Below, one piece after another: positions 12,201 to 24,300 of a DNA stretch of 64,000 nt (the stretch's first letter is position 1; the number at the start of each line of letters is the position of its first letter). The notes below the pieces were generated by a model. It was not told the DNA's origin, searched no databases, and worked only from the letters and a program-made list of their open reading frames with translations. Both the position numbers and the translations under genes were made by a program. Origin of the DNA: Cucumis sativus (taxonomy: Eukaryota; Streptophyta; Magnoliopsida; Cucurbitales; Cucurbitaceae); NCBI RefSeq assembly GCF_000004075.3, contig NC_026661.2, positions 310,001 to 374,000 on the forward strand, written 5' to 3'.

Positions 12201-14617
12201 TTGAAGAGAACGGTTTATATAGGCAATCTTCCTTTTGATATTGATAATGAAGAAGTGAAACAGCGGTTTTCTGGATTCGGTGAAGTATTATCCTTTGTGC
12301 CAGTCCTTCATCAAGTTACAAAGTATGATTTATTTATTTGTTTATTTGTTTATTGACTTAATCCATTGTAGTCTGTTTTTTTTTTTGTTGACTCTTTTAT
12401 TCCGGGCAGGCGACCTAAAGGCACTGGTTTTCTCAAGTTTAAAACCGCAGATGCTGCTAATGTTGCTGTTTCTTCTGCAAATGCTGCATCTGGTGTGGGA
12501 ATATTTCTGAAAGGCAGGCAACTGAAAGTATTGAATGCCTTGGATAAGAAATCAGCTCAAGACAAGGAATTGGAGAAGTCAAAAAATGACAATCATGACC
12601 ACCGGAATCTTTACCTTGCACAGGTTTTTTTCTGTTCTTTTTTTTTCCTTCGGTGCTTAAAAAGTGTCCTCTACTTTCCTATAACCCAAGATTTCCAGTT
12701 TTGGTTTTCTTTATTTAGTATTATGGTCGGATCTTCTTTCTGCTCAATGACATGGACCCAAACATTTTACAGGAAGGTATTATTCTCGAGGGAACTCCAG
12801 CTGCTGAAGGAGTTTCTGCTAGCGACATGGAGAAACGTCAAAGGTAAGTATCTTCTTCTAGGATATTGATTGCTCAATTATCCTTTCCATATTAGCTTCT
12901 GCCAAACAGTTGGTCTCTCTTTTTTATTTAATGAGTAGCCAAACATTGAGTGAGGAAAAAAAGAATACAAGAGCATACAAAACAAAGCTACAAAGGACGG
13001 AGGCATACTAATGAAAATGTCTCCAAGCAAAGATTAATCCTTCAAAAATGAAGCAGAAAAAGAAAATACAATCAAAATGGACAAGAACAAAGCACAGGGC
13101 GATTCAAGATGTCAAACTTCAAAATATCAACACAGAAGAGAGATTGCCAAAAAAACACATCCGCCAACCCCGACCAAATATGAAAGGATTGTTAGCATTA
13201 CATGGGCTTATAACATGATTATTTACTTCAGTTTTGGTTTTTTGATGTGAAATACATTCTACTTAATATATATGTCAAATTATTTTTAGCACTATAATTA
13301 TTTATTTATTTTCCCTTTACGAAGCCTAGCATTGAAACTTTTTCATTTTATGGCCAACTGAATTACACTTTTTTCACCCATCATATGTGCAGGCTGGAAA
13401 AGAAAAGAACAACCAAGCTTCAATCTCCAAATTTTCATGTTTCAAGGACTAGGCTCGTTATACATAACTTACCAAAATCAATGAAAGAAAAAGAACTTCA
13501 CAAACTTTGCATTGAAGCTGTTACCTCTCGAGCTACGAAGCAAAAGCCCGTGATTCGCCAGGTTTGGCCTTTCCAGAAATGAAGGAAATCTGTTAGAAGT
13601 TACAATATTTTTCCCTTTTAACCTTAATTCAAATCTTATTTTGCAGATTAAATTCTTAAAGGATGTTAAGAAAGGAAAGATGCTGACAAAAAATCACTCA
13701 TGTGGAGTCGCTTTTATCGAGTTTTCTGAGCATGAGCATGCCCTTGTAGCCTTGCGAGTTCTCAACAACAATCCAGGTAGTAAATTTTTTTCATTTGATA
13801 ATTCTTAATTCTTGACACGTCTAAAATTAATGCGATGAGGTAGCCACTAAAAGAAAATAGTGGTTCTTTGAACATTGGTACTACCTTCTAGTTTTACTAG
13901 GAGCAGAAACATAGTTTGTCCCTTATCCTATTCTAAATGAGTCTCTGGTTTCTTGTAGAAACTTTTGGCCCTATAAATCGCCCAATCGTGGAGTTTGCTA
14001 TTGACAATGTTCAAACGCTGAAGCTGCGTAAAGCCAAGTTACAAGCTTGGTCGCAGGACAATAATATTGCCAATATTCCCAAAGCAAGGCAGCGAAAGGA
14101 TGACTCTGATACAAATGCTAGGGATATCCATTCAAACGAGAACAATTCCAGAAAAAGGAAAGCAATAGGAAATAATCATCTGGTGAAGGCACAGAATCGT
14201 AACGAAGATGAAAATGACAATCATGTATCCAATAATGTGATGCAAGACAATAGAGACAGAAAAAAGAGGAAAACACGTCCAGATTTTGGAAATACAAACG
14301 AGTCACAGAAACAAAAACCAGGACGAAGTTCGATGCCTGAAAAATCAAGCAAGAGACCGGCATCCATGGATTCTGAAAAGAAAATAGAAGTTTCCCAGGA
14401 AGCTGATGTACAACACAAAAAGAAGGTAAAACATCAAGTAGAGCAGCAGCAGAGGAAGAGGCCAAAGAAAAACAAGGAACCAATAGGACGGGATATTGTA
14501 GATAAACTCGATGTGCTTATCGAACAATATCAATCCAAGTTTTTGCAGCAAAGGTCAGACCGAACGGATGGTGAAAAGAAAGGGACTAAACAGGTTAGAA
14601 GATGGTTCCAATCATAA
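6257..14617 (+). CDS. RBM28: RBM28/Nop4-like nucleolar RNA-binding protein, 3' part (first exon outside window)
   Basis: Fifteen exons: 6257-6387, 6552-6719, 6805-6883, 7117-7250, 7881-8020, 10758-10808, 10891-10973, 11055-11109, 11202-11322, 11839-12322, 12410-12623, 12773-12843, 13393-13561, 13647-13776, 13959-14617. All junctions are GT-AG and phases match, giving 895 residues to the stop. The first exon seen opens in the second half of an RRM ([11 protein letters not shown]), so the start codon and RRM1 front half lie upstream. Further RRMs begin near in-window residues 127 (RTVVIGGL), 222 ([11 protein letters not shown], with KGFAFVKF), 434 ([10 protein letters not shown], with KGTGFLKF) and 597 ([10 protein letters not shown]). 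A Ser/Glu/Asp-rich linker precedes the fourth. The last 200 residues are Lys/Arg-rich and end VRRWFQS, as expected of a nucleolar protein. Family knowledge: RBM28/Nop4 proteins act in 60S ribosome assembly. The multi-RRM order and basic tail make the family call firm; the molecular role is inferred from homologues. Confidence 0.93.
9137..10440 (+). mobile_element. 5'-truncated LINE fragment (RT end to zf-RVT) in another RBM28 intron
   Basis: Within the 8021-10757 intron, the + strand frames give the end of a LINE reverse transcriptase ([19 protein letters not shown], then FVWGGG near 9340). They continue through [28 protein letters not shown] and the C-terminal LWNERN-like tail to about 10434. 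The order and motifs parallel the last third of the copy at 118-5656, so the two belong to related families. Several frameshifts and stops break it. It is sense to the host gene. The 5' end is abrupt near 9137, as expected of 5' truncation. I could not find a convincing target-site duplication. Confidence 0.75.
12955..13195 (-). mobile_element. LINE-like 3' tail, antisense in an RBM28 intron
   Basis: Read on the - strand, this T-rich segment ends in GTATGCTCTTGTATTC followed by a TTCCTCACTCAATG-like end. The same kind of ending (ATGCTCTTGTATTTAAC) occurs in the LINE 3' piece near 39000-39040. No coding capacity is visible. I infer a 5'-truncated retroposon tail lying between the exons at 12773-12843 and 13393-13561. 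Confidence 0.45.
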
Positions 14618-16411
14618 ATTAAAATTTTGGCAGCCTAGGATTTGTTTCTTTGACCCTCCATATTACAGTTTGTTTGTTTTCTGTTGTTCTGAAATCTGTA
14701 TGGGCAAGATTGGATGAAGATTAATTGCCTAGGAAGTGTAACATATAGTCTCTGAGTTAACATTTTTGTATTCAAATATTTAACTGTTCTTTAAAGGTTA
14801 AAAATCACTGTCTCAGTAACTTTTATTAAAATAACAACAATGTAGTCTGTCAAGTAATCATACACTAATTGACCATTTAATTACTTAAAAATAGATTTCT
14901 CATACAATAAGAAAAAAACAATTGAACACAGTTGTGGTGTCTTACCAAAACGTTATGCTTCACAGTGACATGGAATGGTGCATGAAGTGTATGATATATC
15001 ATGATAACATGTAATCATGTATGATATATCATCATAACATGTAATCATGTATGATATATCATAATCATGTATGATATATCATCATAACACGTAATTTAAC
15101 AAGAGGTGATTGAAATTTTAGTAACATATGTAGCTTATGAATATCTGTACTAAATATGTATTTACAATATCTGTATTGAACTGTATCATTTATAATAAGA
15201 TGAATATTTTCATGTTGAACGTTAATTACAAAACTATTTAATTTAACTATTTATAATCAAATAGAATATATTGGATATAAAAAAATTGGTTAAATTACAA
15301 AAGAAAAGAAAAATGTTTAAAAAATACCCTTAAGTTTTTAAATGTTTAAAAATATTTTTTCATAATGCCACTGAACTATTTGAAAATTTTGGCAAATGTA
15401 CTTGAGCTTAAAAAAAGTTTTAAAAAAATATTCTAATTGTTTCAAATTTTATACCATTTTTTCTCACCAATTAAAATTTTAAATTAAAATTAAGTTTTAA
15501 GTTTATTTCACTATTAATCCAGAATGATAGATCACGAACAATACTAATCTCAATTTGTTGTTATTAACCTACCGTTAATTGTCAAATAAAAAAAGTATTT
15601 GACTATTAAATAGATGTATGAGACTTTTTTAAGACTAATTATTGTTTTATTATGTTTTATGGAGAAATTTATATTTTAAAATTTTGTAACATTTTGTGAA
15701 ATTTTATGTTCTAGCCATGGTTTAAACATGGATGTTGATGGATATATCGAAGTCTTAATCTTACAGAAATTTCAATTTCGATGGATATTTCTAGACAATT
15801 ATGGAAACAAAAATCTCAAAAAATAAATTTAAGGTAGTAAATAATATTTTATTTATTTTCAAATAAGTAAACGTGTCTATTGTTTACATTATATTTATAT
15901 TAGTGTCATTTTTATGTTTATTTCTTATTATTCGAGGATTTTTCTACGATTCACCCCTTCTATTTATATCAAACCCATAAAATTATCTATAGAAATATGT
16001 AACCAGCCAAATTTTTCCTAACAAAGTTGGGATCATTAATGATCTAATTATCTTAACTTTCTAAAAACAACGGAAGCATAAACCAAACAGTTTCCATATA
16101 GCAGGCTTCTTGTCGCTCGCCAAGCTTCTTCTCTTTATCTTTGCCTGAAAAGCTAAACAAGCAAAAAGGAAGAATATAAAAGTACCGAGTGACCTACTAC
16201 TGGTTTGCTGAAGATCAATTAAATTTAACAAATACTAATTAGTTATTTAGTTAGAAGTAAGAAAATAAAAGAATATTTGTTAATTAAACATAATTAAAAT
16301 TAATTACTAAAAAATAATTAAATTAGTATAAATTAATTAAAATATTGGTAATTAACAACAATAATTTATATACAGTTAAGATAGCAAATATTAATGATAA
16401 AGATATTAGTT
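14618..16411. other. AT-rich spacer downstream of RBM28
   Basis: The first few hundred bases are presumably RBM28 3' UTR. Apart from the palindromic tandem repeat at 14989-15095, I see only AT-rich sequence without a supportable gene or RNA. Confidence 0.6.
14989..15095. repeat. Four-copy tandem repeat with a 12-bp palindrome
   Basis: The 30-bp unit begins GTATGATATATCAT and continues with a TAACATGTAATCAT-type half. Copies start at 14989, 15019, 15049 and 15069. The third is shortened to 20 bp by loss of ten bases. Each copy carries the perfect palindrome ATGATATATCAT. Confidence 0.9.
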
Positions 16412-16541
16412 GAGGAATTTTTATATATAACAACAAAATTGAAACTATTTACAAAATATAGTAAAAAGATATAGAAAATTTGATAGATTTGCCTATACTT
16501 TGTAAATAGTTTCAACTTTTCGTTATATTTGAAAAAATCCT
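16412..16541. mobile_element. Mutator-like MITE (130 bp, long terminal inverted repeats)
   Basis: The two halves are inverted copies of one another over about 48 bp. The left arm holds TTGAAACTATTTACAAA at about 16439 and the right arm the complement, TTTGTAAATAGTTTCAA. The outer ends read AGGAATTTTT and, inverted, AGGATTTTTT. The flanks are ATATTAGTT (16403-16411) and ATATTAATT (16542-16550), a 9-bp duplication with one mismatch. A 9-bp duplication is the Mutator-superfamily signature. No transposase is present, so it is non-autonomous. Confidence 0.8.
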
Positions 16542-16974
16542 ATATTAATTCAAGTTTATTTTATTAAGTCTAAATAATATATTTATATTTAATAATTAAT
16601 TAATACTATTGATGTAAAAATTTCACATTTTTTTTAGTATATTAAAAAATCAATGTCAAATGGGCTTTAAATTTTCTGAATAAGATTATCCTCAATTTTA
16701 AAAAGTGAAATTTTGAAAAACAAATATGGATATTAAATGTTTGACTAAAATTTCATAGAAAAGCATGTAAAACTGATAATTTGTAAAAATACGGGTTGTT
16801 GTAACATTTTAAGTAAAATAATAAAGTCTTATCACATGAAAATAGAAAAAAACATAGAGAAAAAGTAGACAATTTGATTACTCTGCGAAAAACTTAAATC
16901 TAAAGAACTTCATCCCTGTTTTACTATGTTCCCGTGCTCTTATCACATGATTTTAAGCAAAGAAGAGTGAAACT
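16542..16974. other. AT-rich spacer
   Basis: Low-complexity AT-rich DNA between the MITE and the LTR-like region. No reading frame, RNA or repeat could be supported. Confidence 0.6.
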
Positions 16975-19640
16975 TGATGAATAGCACGTTGTATGCGATG
17001 AGACCCAGCCAACCTCTTCAGTGTGAAGTAGTACAAGTTAGGCGATTAAGCCGCTAACAAACAAAAGAGGTTGGCAGAAAGTAAAAAAAGAACAAATAGG
17101 ACATGCTATGCAACATAGCTACAACTTTTCAGAGATCTTAATGGTGCATGTTGGCCTGTCAACATCACTCCTTGTATATAAATAGAGTCTCTCACTCCAG
17201 AACAAAGTGTGCACATTTGGTCGGAAAAGCAAGCTCCTCACATCGCCCATTCTTCTCTCTTCTCTTGAGTTTTAGGTGAGAGCTTAAAGCAAAAGAGAAA
17301 GAGATTCATCCCTTCCATTTTTCCCCTCACGTATAGGCAAAAATAAAAGCCAAAGAGTATGAGAGATCAAACTCTGTGGCGTAACACATTTGTTGTATTC
17401 CCACTTTACATTTCCTATATTGTATTGTTTTGTAAGCAGAACCTCATGGCCGAAAGACCTAAAGTGTTATTTATAAAAGCAATGCATTTCTTCTTTCATT
17501 CTTCCAGATTTCTTATCTCTTCCATGTATATAAAGTTGGTTAGTGAATAGTAATGAATGATGTATTTGATAATTAGAGAGTTATAATGAATGCAGTAAGA
17601 GCTTTGCTCAGTTAAGCGTGAGTATCTTGACCTTGTTCATTCGAAAGGAGAGCAAGAGTAATCACTAAATAAGTGAGAACCACTTTTAGTTGAGCAAGTG
17701 GTAAGAAGAATGTAGCAGTACATTCTTATCGCCAAGCTCATCATTTACATACATTATTGAGAGGTTAATGTGTGTGGTGAAAGCACTGAAAGGTGTGTCT
17801 TAATTAAGGATTAGTTATTGTTACTACATTCAAAATGATACAATGCTAGCCTAACCTGTATATTTTGATAACGTGTATAAACACTCGTTATTATAACCTC
17901 TTTTATTAGAATAATGAGGCCAAAACGCATAAAAAGAGGATCAAAGGGCGTAACTTATGTTGTAAATATATCTTACATAAGCATTATGACTGTTTTATGC
18001 GATTGTCATGTCTAAACAAAGGATGAATAGAAAGGAAGAAACTAGTGAATCAAAGGGGACGTCTCGTGCAAAGACTACGCGATGAGAACTCATTGGTGAT
18101 TAACATCTTTAGGCGAGGAACCACGTTATATCATGCAAGGAAGGTTCACTAAAAGACAAAAATGGTAGCTGGAGTTGATGTGACCTCATAAGGCTACAAT
18201 CAACGTTGACAATCTCAAAAGAATAGAAGTTTCCCGTCAAAAGCTGCCTATAAAAGGACTTTATCCCCACCAATCAAAGTAGGCATGTATGAGCCAGAAG
18301 AAGGTCTGAACGGACCATAAAAGTAAGTCTAAATAGTAAATAGTTTTCTTCTTCTTCTCTCGTCATTCTATAAGTGAGAGCTTAAAGTCTGAGTGGTGGA
18401 GAACCCAATCCCCGTTTCCTCTAACATGTATTTGTTTTCATTTCTTTGTCTTCCCTTTTTGTATCCTTTGTGTATTATTTATATTGTTCATATTGTACAA
18501 TGGCCTAAGACCTACATTCTTTGATATATTACATGTTTATATATTTTCAATCGATAGGTGAACAAGTGTGGACATTAGGCACTGAGAGGTTGTTGTCCTT
18601 AATCATGAAGCCCTATACGATTTATAAATGATCTGTTCTAGATATGTCTCGTCTAAGTATGCTTATGGCTCCCGAAAGGTGACCATGTGTGGTGTACAAT
18701 AACTTCGAGAGAAGTAAGCCTTAATTGTAAGCATGGTTGAGTGAGTTATATTGCATTAAAGTTATTGCATTACTTAATCGTACAATACGATAACACATAG
18801 ACATTTCTTTCTTCACTTCTCAGATACAAAGTTAGTTCGTATTACCATTTTTCCATCTTATTCCCTCTTTATAGAGTGTTTAGTTTAGTAATTTAGCTTA
18901 TTCTTGCATTCTTTAAGATTGTTGTTCTTTAATTCTTTTATACCACCTATATGATAAGTAATTCCTAGAACTAATGTTCTGAATCAATTTTCTGTGTTCG
19001 ATCTTGGATCATCCAGGTAAACCTAATATTTTGCTTATACTTGGGCAAGTAGCAAGAAAACTGGTACTCAACAAGGATTCAATAGTTATACAATGAAGAT
19101 GTAAATAGTGAGTACTTCGCATACAGTGATCATGGCCAATGACTTATCGTATAGAATTAATTGTGCAACACTGAGTTCGAAGGAAAGTGAATACATTAGC
19201 CCTACTAACCATATTTGCATCCCAAAAGACGAGCAAGTATGACATCGCACTAAGAAGTTGCCCGCCTCAATTCTAAGTTAATTGATGTATGTATAAGTAT
19301 TGAACTATTAGTTATTGTGTTTAGTAATTCAATTTTCCTTCCCCACCATGTCTATACTGAGCTCATATTTTGTCACTCCATACCGTCATGTTCACCTTGC
19401 ACCGATAAGCACAGTAGTGTAAATAGTTAGGTTACTTAGTATATTGTTCATATGTTTTACTGTACAGTGTATACCGCATGATTTGGTAAGCGATTAGATA
19501 AATTAGAAGCTTAAATTCCCTGCGTTCGACCATGGACTTACCAGGAAACCTCTCGCCACTTATACTTGGGCGATTGAGAGGAAAACTTGTGCGACAACGT
19601 TTAATTATCGTATTAGCAACGCATGAATAGGAGTGCACAT
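16975..19640 (+). mobile_element. Decayed LTR-retrotransposon-like region with two related promoter units
   Basis: Two segments share an ordered set of landmarks. Unit A has a TATA box (TATATAAATA, about 17175), GTGAGAGCTTAAAG (about 17276) and ATGGCCGAAAGACCTAAA (about 17447). Unit B has TATAAAA (about 18249), GTGAGAGCTTAAAG (18374) and ATGGCCTAAGACCTA (18500). Downstream, two diverged copies of a second motif occur: TGTGTTCGATCTTGGA near 18998 and TGCGTTCGACCATGGA near 19520. Each is followed by TATACTTGGGC and GGAAAAC/AGAAAAC. This motif resembles the ends of long plant gypsy-type LTRs. No gag or pol domains, primer-binding site or clean LTR borders were found. I infer nested or tandem remnants of long LTRs; class and borders are uncertain. 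Confidence 0.5.
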
Positions 19641-19939
19641 TTCATCACATAACCCTATTTCGTCGCCTGTTAGTCGTTAACTTAGAGTCCTTCATGCTAA
19701 CCTATGAGTGTACACTTGAGAGAACCTAATGCATGAACGAAAACAAGCAAAAACAATCGAGGTCTAAAGAGCAAATTTAACAATTAATAGTCTACTAAGA
19801 TAAGATAGATTTATTAATGCTCAAGTTCTAGATTTTAAAACAAATTTTGTATGTATCAAATATGAAAAAATAAACATGTGGGGCTACAAATTTACTAAGA
19901 GTATTTCGGGTTCTTTCTTTTCGTACTTATCTAAGTTTT

Positions 19940-20772
19940 TTCTTGGTTTCAGGAAGTGTTGGAGCTCGTGGGATTGGTAGAAGGGAGTTTCATCTGTGTT
20001 GAGCAAGTTAGATCATGAGGTTGCTGCCATCCTTCTATGGGATGTTTGAAAATATAAAAATTTACTTTCACATAGAGGATCGTGCTCGTTTAAAGATGTG
20101 TTAAATCAAAAAATCTATCTTCACATTGAATGTGGTTGCGGTTGTGGGTCTCTTGTTGCGAGTCGAGATAACTAGGTGAGTCTCATTTCATGGTCTCCAC
20201 CTATGGTGGGCATATGGAAGCTCAATACTAATGCTTCTTAGATGGACAACATTAGTTTATGTGGGATTGGATGAGTGTTTTGTGACTCAAATGGGTTTTC
20301 TGTTCTTGCTAGTTGTGAGCGGGTCAGGACCATATGACCTCTCAAGTTGTTGGAAGCTTTTGCCTTGATCCAGTGACTTAAGTACTTTTTATCACCGTTT
20401 GAGGGGACTTGCCTCCCTCGCTCATGGTAGTAGAGTCAGACTCCTATGAACTCATCTTTTCTTTATCTTATGGTGGGTTGGATTTATCTAAGTTTGAGGA
20501 CTTCGTGGCGGAGATTAGGCTCCTGACAGAAGTTGCAAGTGTTGTTTCTTTTTATTGGTGTTTATGTTTGACGAATGGTGTGGCGCATCAGCTTGCCAAT
20601 GTTATTGTGTTCTCGAGTAGTTGGGTTGATTGTTTTGTTCCCCTCTCTCTTCAACCTTAGAGGAGGAGAATGAGGTTTATGATTGGGTCCCTAGTTGGTT
20701 CTTCTCTACTCTGGAGCATGTTGATGTTATTGACTATTGTTTTACTACTTCTCCTTTTTTTAAAAAAAAAAA
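19940..20772 (+). pseudogene. LINE 3' end: ruined RNase H-like (RVT_3) domain with poly(A)
   Basis: Translated with frameshifts, the segment gives GIWKLNTNAS, then FCDSNGFSVLASCERVR, VESDSYELI, FVAEIRLL and TNGVAHQLANVIVFSSSW. This is the order of the RNase H-like domain at the C-terminus of many plant LINE polyproteins. Stops interrupt it, and only 20409-20660 stays open. It is followed by A(12) at about 20761-20772, a likely retroposon poly(A) tail. It is 5'-truncated. The family assignment rests on the domain pattern; the 5' border is approximate. Confidence 0.65.
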
Positions 20773-21265
20773 ATATCTTAAGGGGAAAATATAAACTTCA
20801 CCTCATTCTTTATGTAAATTAGTTTGTCATTTATTCTATAATTATAAAAATTCCTTACTTCTTCCTTATTCTACAAAATTTGATATTTAGACTCTATTAT
20901 TATTAGTATGATAGGAATTGGAAAAGATATATAGGTGTAGTGAAATAAATGACGAAGCAAATACAATAATATAGCTCTAAGTAGAGAGTAGGTAAGAAAA
21001 ATCATCTTTTAGGAGAAATTTTTTTAGAAAGGTTAAAAAAAATAATATTCACCAATTGCAATCACGGTTACAAAAATAAAAAATATGGCTTTCATTTGGT
21101 CCACCGTCGCGAACTCATATTGGTTTGATCATATGCTGCCACGTCACAACTAAATCCACTCTTCCGCCGGACATTCTCCCCTTTTCACCTCAACCGACCA
21201 CCCTCCAGGTACTCTCCGGCGACTACTTTTCCGGCCAATTTCACTCTTCTACTTTCCTTTTACTT

Positions 21266-21294
21266 CTTCCTTCCTTCCTTCCTTCCTTCCTTCC
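21266..21294 (+). repeat. (TTCC)n microsatellite in the EBS leader
   Basis: About seven TTCC repeats lie 65-95 bases upstream of the EBS start codon, in a CT-rich leader. It may fall within the 5' UTR. Confidence 0.85.
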
Positions 21295-21358
21295 ATTCAT
21301 TTCTATGAAACTTCCCTCCATTTCGCTTCTTCTCTTCTAATTCCAGGTCTCCCTTTTG

Positions 21359-24300
21359 ATGGCCAAACCCAAGGCTCCCAGGCAAACCCTAGATTCTTAC
21401 ACTGTCAAGCGCATCAACAAAACCATTAAAGGTATTGCAATCAATCCCTCTCTTTCCTCTTCCTTTTTTCTTGAAATCCTTCCATTTTTCATCCATTTCT
21501 CATCTTTTGGATTTTTTCGGCCTTTTGTTCTCCTTAGCCGGCGATTGCGTGCTTATGAGGCCCTCTGAACCTTCGAAGCCGTCTTATGTTGCTAAGATTG
21601 AAAAGATTGAAGCTGATTCTCGTGGGGCCAATGTGAAGGTCCATGTTCGCTGGTATTACCGGCCGGAGGAATCAATTGGTGGTCGGAGACAGTTTCATGG
21701 CTCGAAGGAGCTCTTTCTTTCCGACCATTTTGACGTTCAAAGCGCCGATACCATCGAGGGAAAGTGTACGGTCCATACGTTTAAGAATTATACCAAGCTT
21801 GATGCTGTTGGAAATGATGATTATTTTTGCCGTTTCGACTATAATTCCACTACTGGAGCTTTCAATCCCGATCGAGTAGCTGTGTGAGTCTTTTTAGTAA
21901 TTGTATTTTTTATTGCTGGGTTTGATATTCTGTTCATGTGTTTGGCATTAAGTACTTCTGAAATTTTATCAATTCTGACTTGACTTGACATGTGGATAAT
22001 TTGGTTTCTACAGATTTCCATAGTGACTATTACTACTTTGGCTGCATTGTGGTTCCAGCGTTGATTTTCTTGGTTTTCTGTTCACAATTATGCAATTCAT
22101 GAATTGAAGTACCAAAATCTCTTTGATTTGGTGTTCTTATATTGCCTTTTTAGTTTATGCATGACATTTCTTATTTAAAGATTGAATTTTGATCAGGATT
22201 CCATTATACTGTATTATGTATATTTTTATATCTCATGTTAGTTATTTAAGCTCATGAATCTCCTTTTTTGCATAGCTTAACCTGATTCTCCTGGTTCCTA
22301 ATTTCACTTCATTTTTGTTGCAGGTATTGCAAGTGTGAGATGCCTTACAATCCCGATGACCTAATGGTTCAGTGTGAGAACTGCAGTGATTGGTAAGCTG
22401 GGTCTTTATGATGCTATTCATTTCATTTGCAACCTTAGCGCGTGCTTATGAAGTTATTTAGTGGTTTACGTATGTTCAAATTCAGGGCCTATTAGAAACA
22501 CAATTACGGTTAAAACAAACTCACGAAAAATTAAACCACCACTGTAATATGGCTCTGTCTTGATTTTTGGTACTTTCAGCTTGTTATAGTTTTGTTTTAG
22601 TGATGAAGTAATGGAAAATAAAGTTTAGAAAGGCAATAAATAGGAGATTAACTAAAAAGAACTTTTGTCCGATGTAATGTTTCCAAAATGCTGGAATCTG
22701 GATGCGCTCTGAACTCTGAAGTGGTGAGCTTTTTATTTTCTAAGAGTCAGGAAGTGCACATAATATCTTACTTGCAGAGAAGCTAGACACTTCACATGAG
22801 AGAAAAACGTTTTCTGTGATGAAGAAGATATTAAAACCGACATAAAATATGTGGTTGGATATGTCTCTGTGCTCTTGACGGGAAACTGGTACTTCGAATT
22901 ATAAAGCTGTAAGGTATCTCCTTACAAACAAGTATTATTGGATGAAAAGAAGAGCCCTAAGGCTACAACCCTTCTCACTGTGAGAGTCTAATACTAATTC
23001 CAAGCTAAAGAAAAATGAAATACCAACCTCCGCTATTATACTACCTCTTCCAACCCAAAATACCCCTCTGCTCTCACCTGGTCCCCCTCATCCCCTTTCC
23101 CACAATATTTCCATCTCACTCCCATACATAACTAATCTCACTCCCATACATAACTAACTTCCTCCCACAATTACATTCTTGCCCTTCCCCTTGTACTGAT
23201 GGATGATTGGTGGTCTCACTGAAGCACCACTAATCTTTTAGTTGGAAAAAAGGCATGGTACTATAAGTTTTAATTTGAAATCAGTAATGTGTTTGAGCTC
23301 AAACAAAAGGCCTATTGAGCTTATACGCTACAAATAAGAGGGATGTATTTCATCAAAAGAAGGCATAAAACAGCCCAAGTGCTGGGGGGAGAGGGAACCC
23401 CACCCAAGAGAATGACTTATAAAGAAGGCTTCCAATCATGACACCACCCAGAAGCAGACTGAGCTTATTTATATTGAAAAAGGCTATCTAAAATTACAAT
23501 GATATAGGTTTTGTTTGAATCTGATTTTAGTTAGAAACTTCAATTGGAGTCTTTTCTTTCCACAGAACTTTTTGTATTAACACCACTTTGCTGTTTTCTC
23601 AAAATTAGTATTTCTATTTCTTTCTGTTATCTCCTTTTATAGAGGCTTTTTGGCGTGCTTTTGGATGTAATTTTTGCATTTTCTTAATTAGAAGTCTCTT
23701 CTACTGGAGACGTTCTCCAAATTTCATTCTTATGTGGTTTAGAAATCATCTATATGTGGTTTCATCTAGGTAGAAAATCATATATGCACTTTTTTTTTCC
23801 CGTAAATTTGTTATCTCTAAATGGCAAGCCCTTCAACAAGGAAAAGAAAAATCCTTGGTGCCTTCAGCTCACTAGAACATTGATGTAATTCAAAGTTGGA
23901 TTTGGATCCTTTCTTTTATTCAAGAATTCTAATCTACCATTCTCAATAGGAGAATGGTTATTTATAGATGTGAATGATGGTTATAGCTAATTGTTTGAGT
24001 GTAACTAATCAGTTATTGTAACTGATTAGTTTTGAAGAAAACAGAAAAAACAGCTAATAACAGAAAATAACAGAAAACAGCTAATAACAGGAAATAACAA
24101 AAAACAGCTAATAACAGGAAAATGGCTAATATCTATTTGTGTTGTTTATTATGACTGTGTATTGCATCAATCATTCTTATGGAATCTAATAGCTGGTTCA
24201 AAAGGAACAATAGAAATTTAATGACAAAGAAACCCATACAGACAAATTCATTGACAATTTTTTTTGTGCAGCCCTCAAATGGTGTAAATTATGCCTTTAA

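Noticed and set aside
14118..14483. 121-codon - strand frame
   Set aside because: Antisense to the Lys-rich last exon of RBM28; composition (Phe/Leu/Ser) is the complement of Lys/Glu codons.
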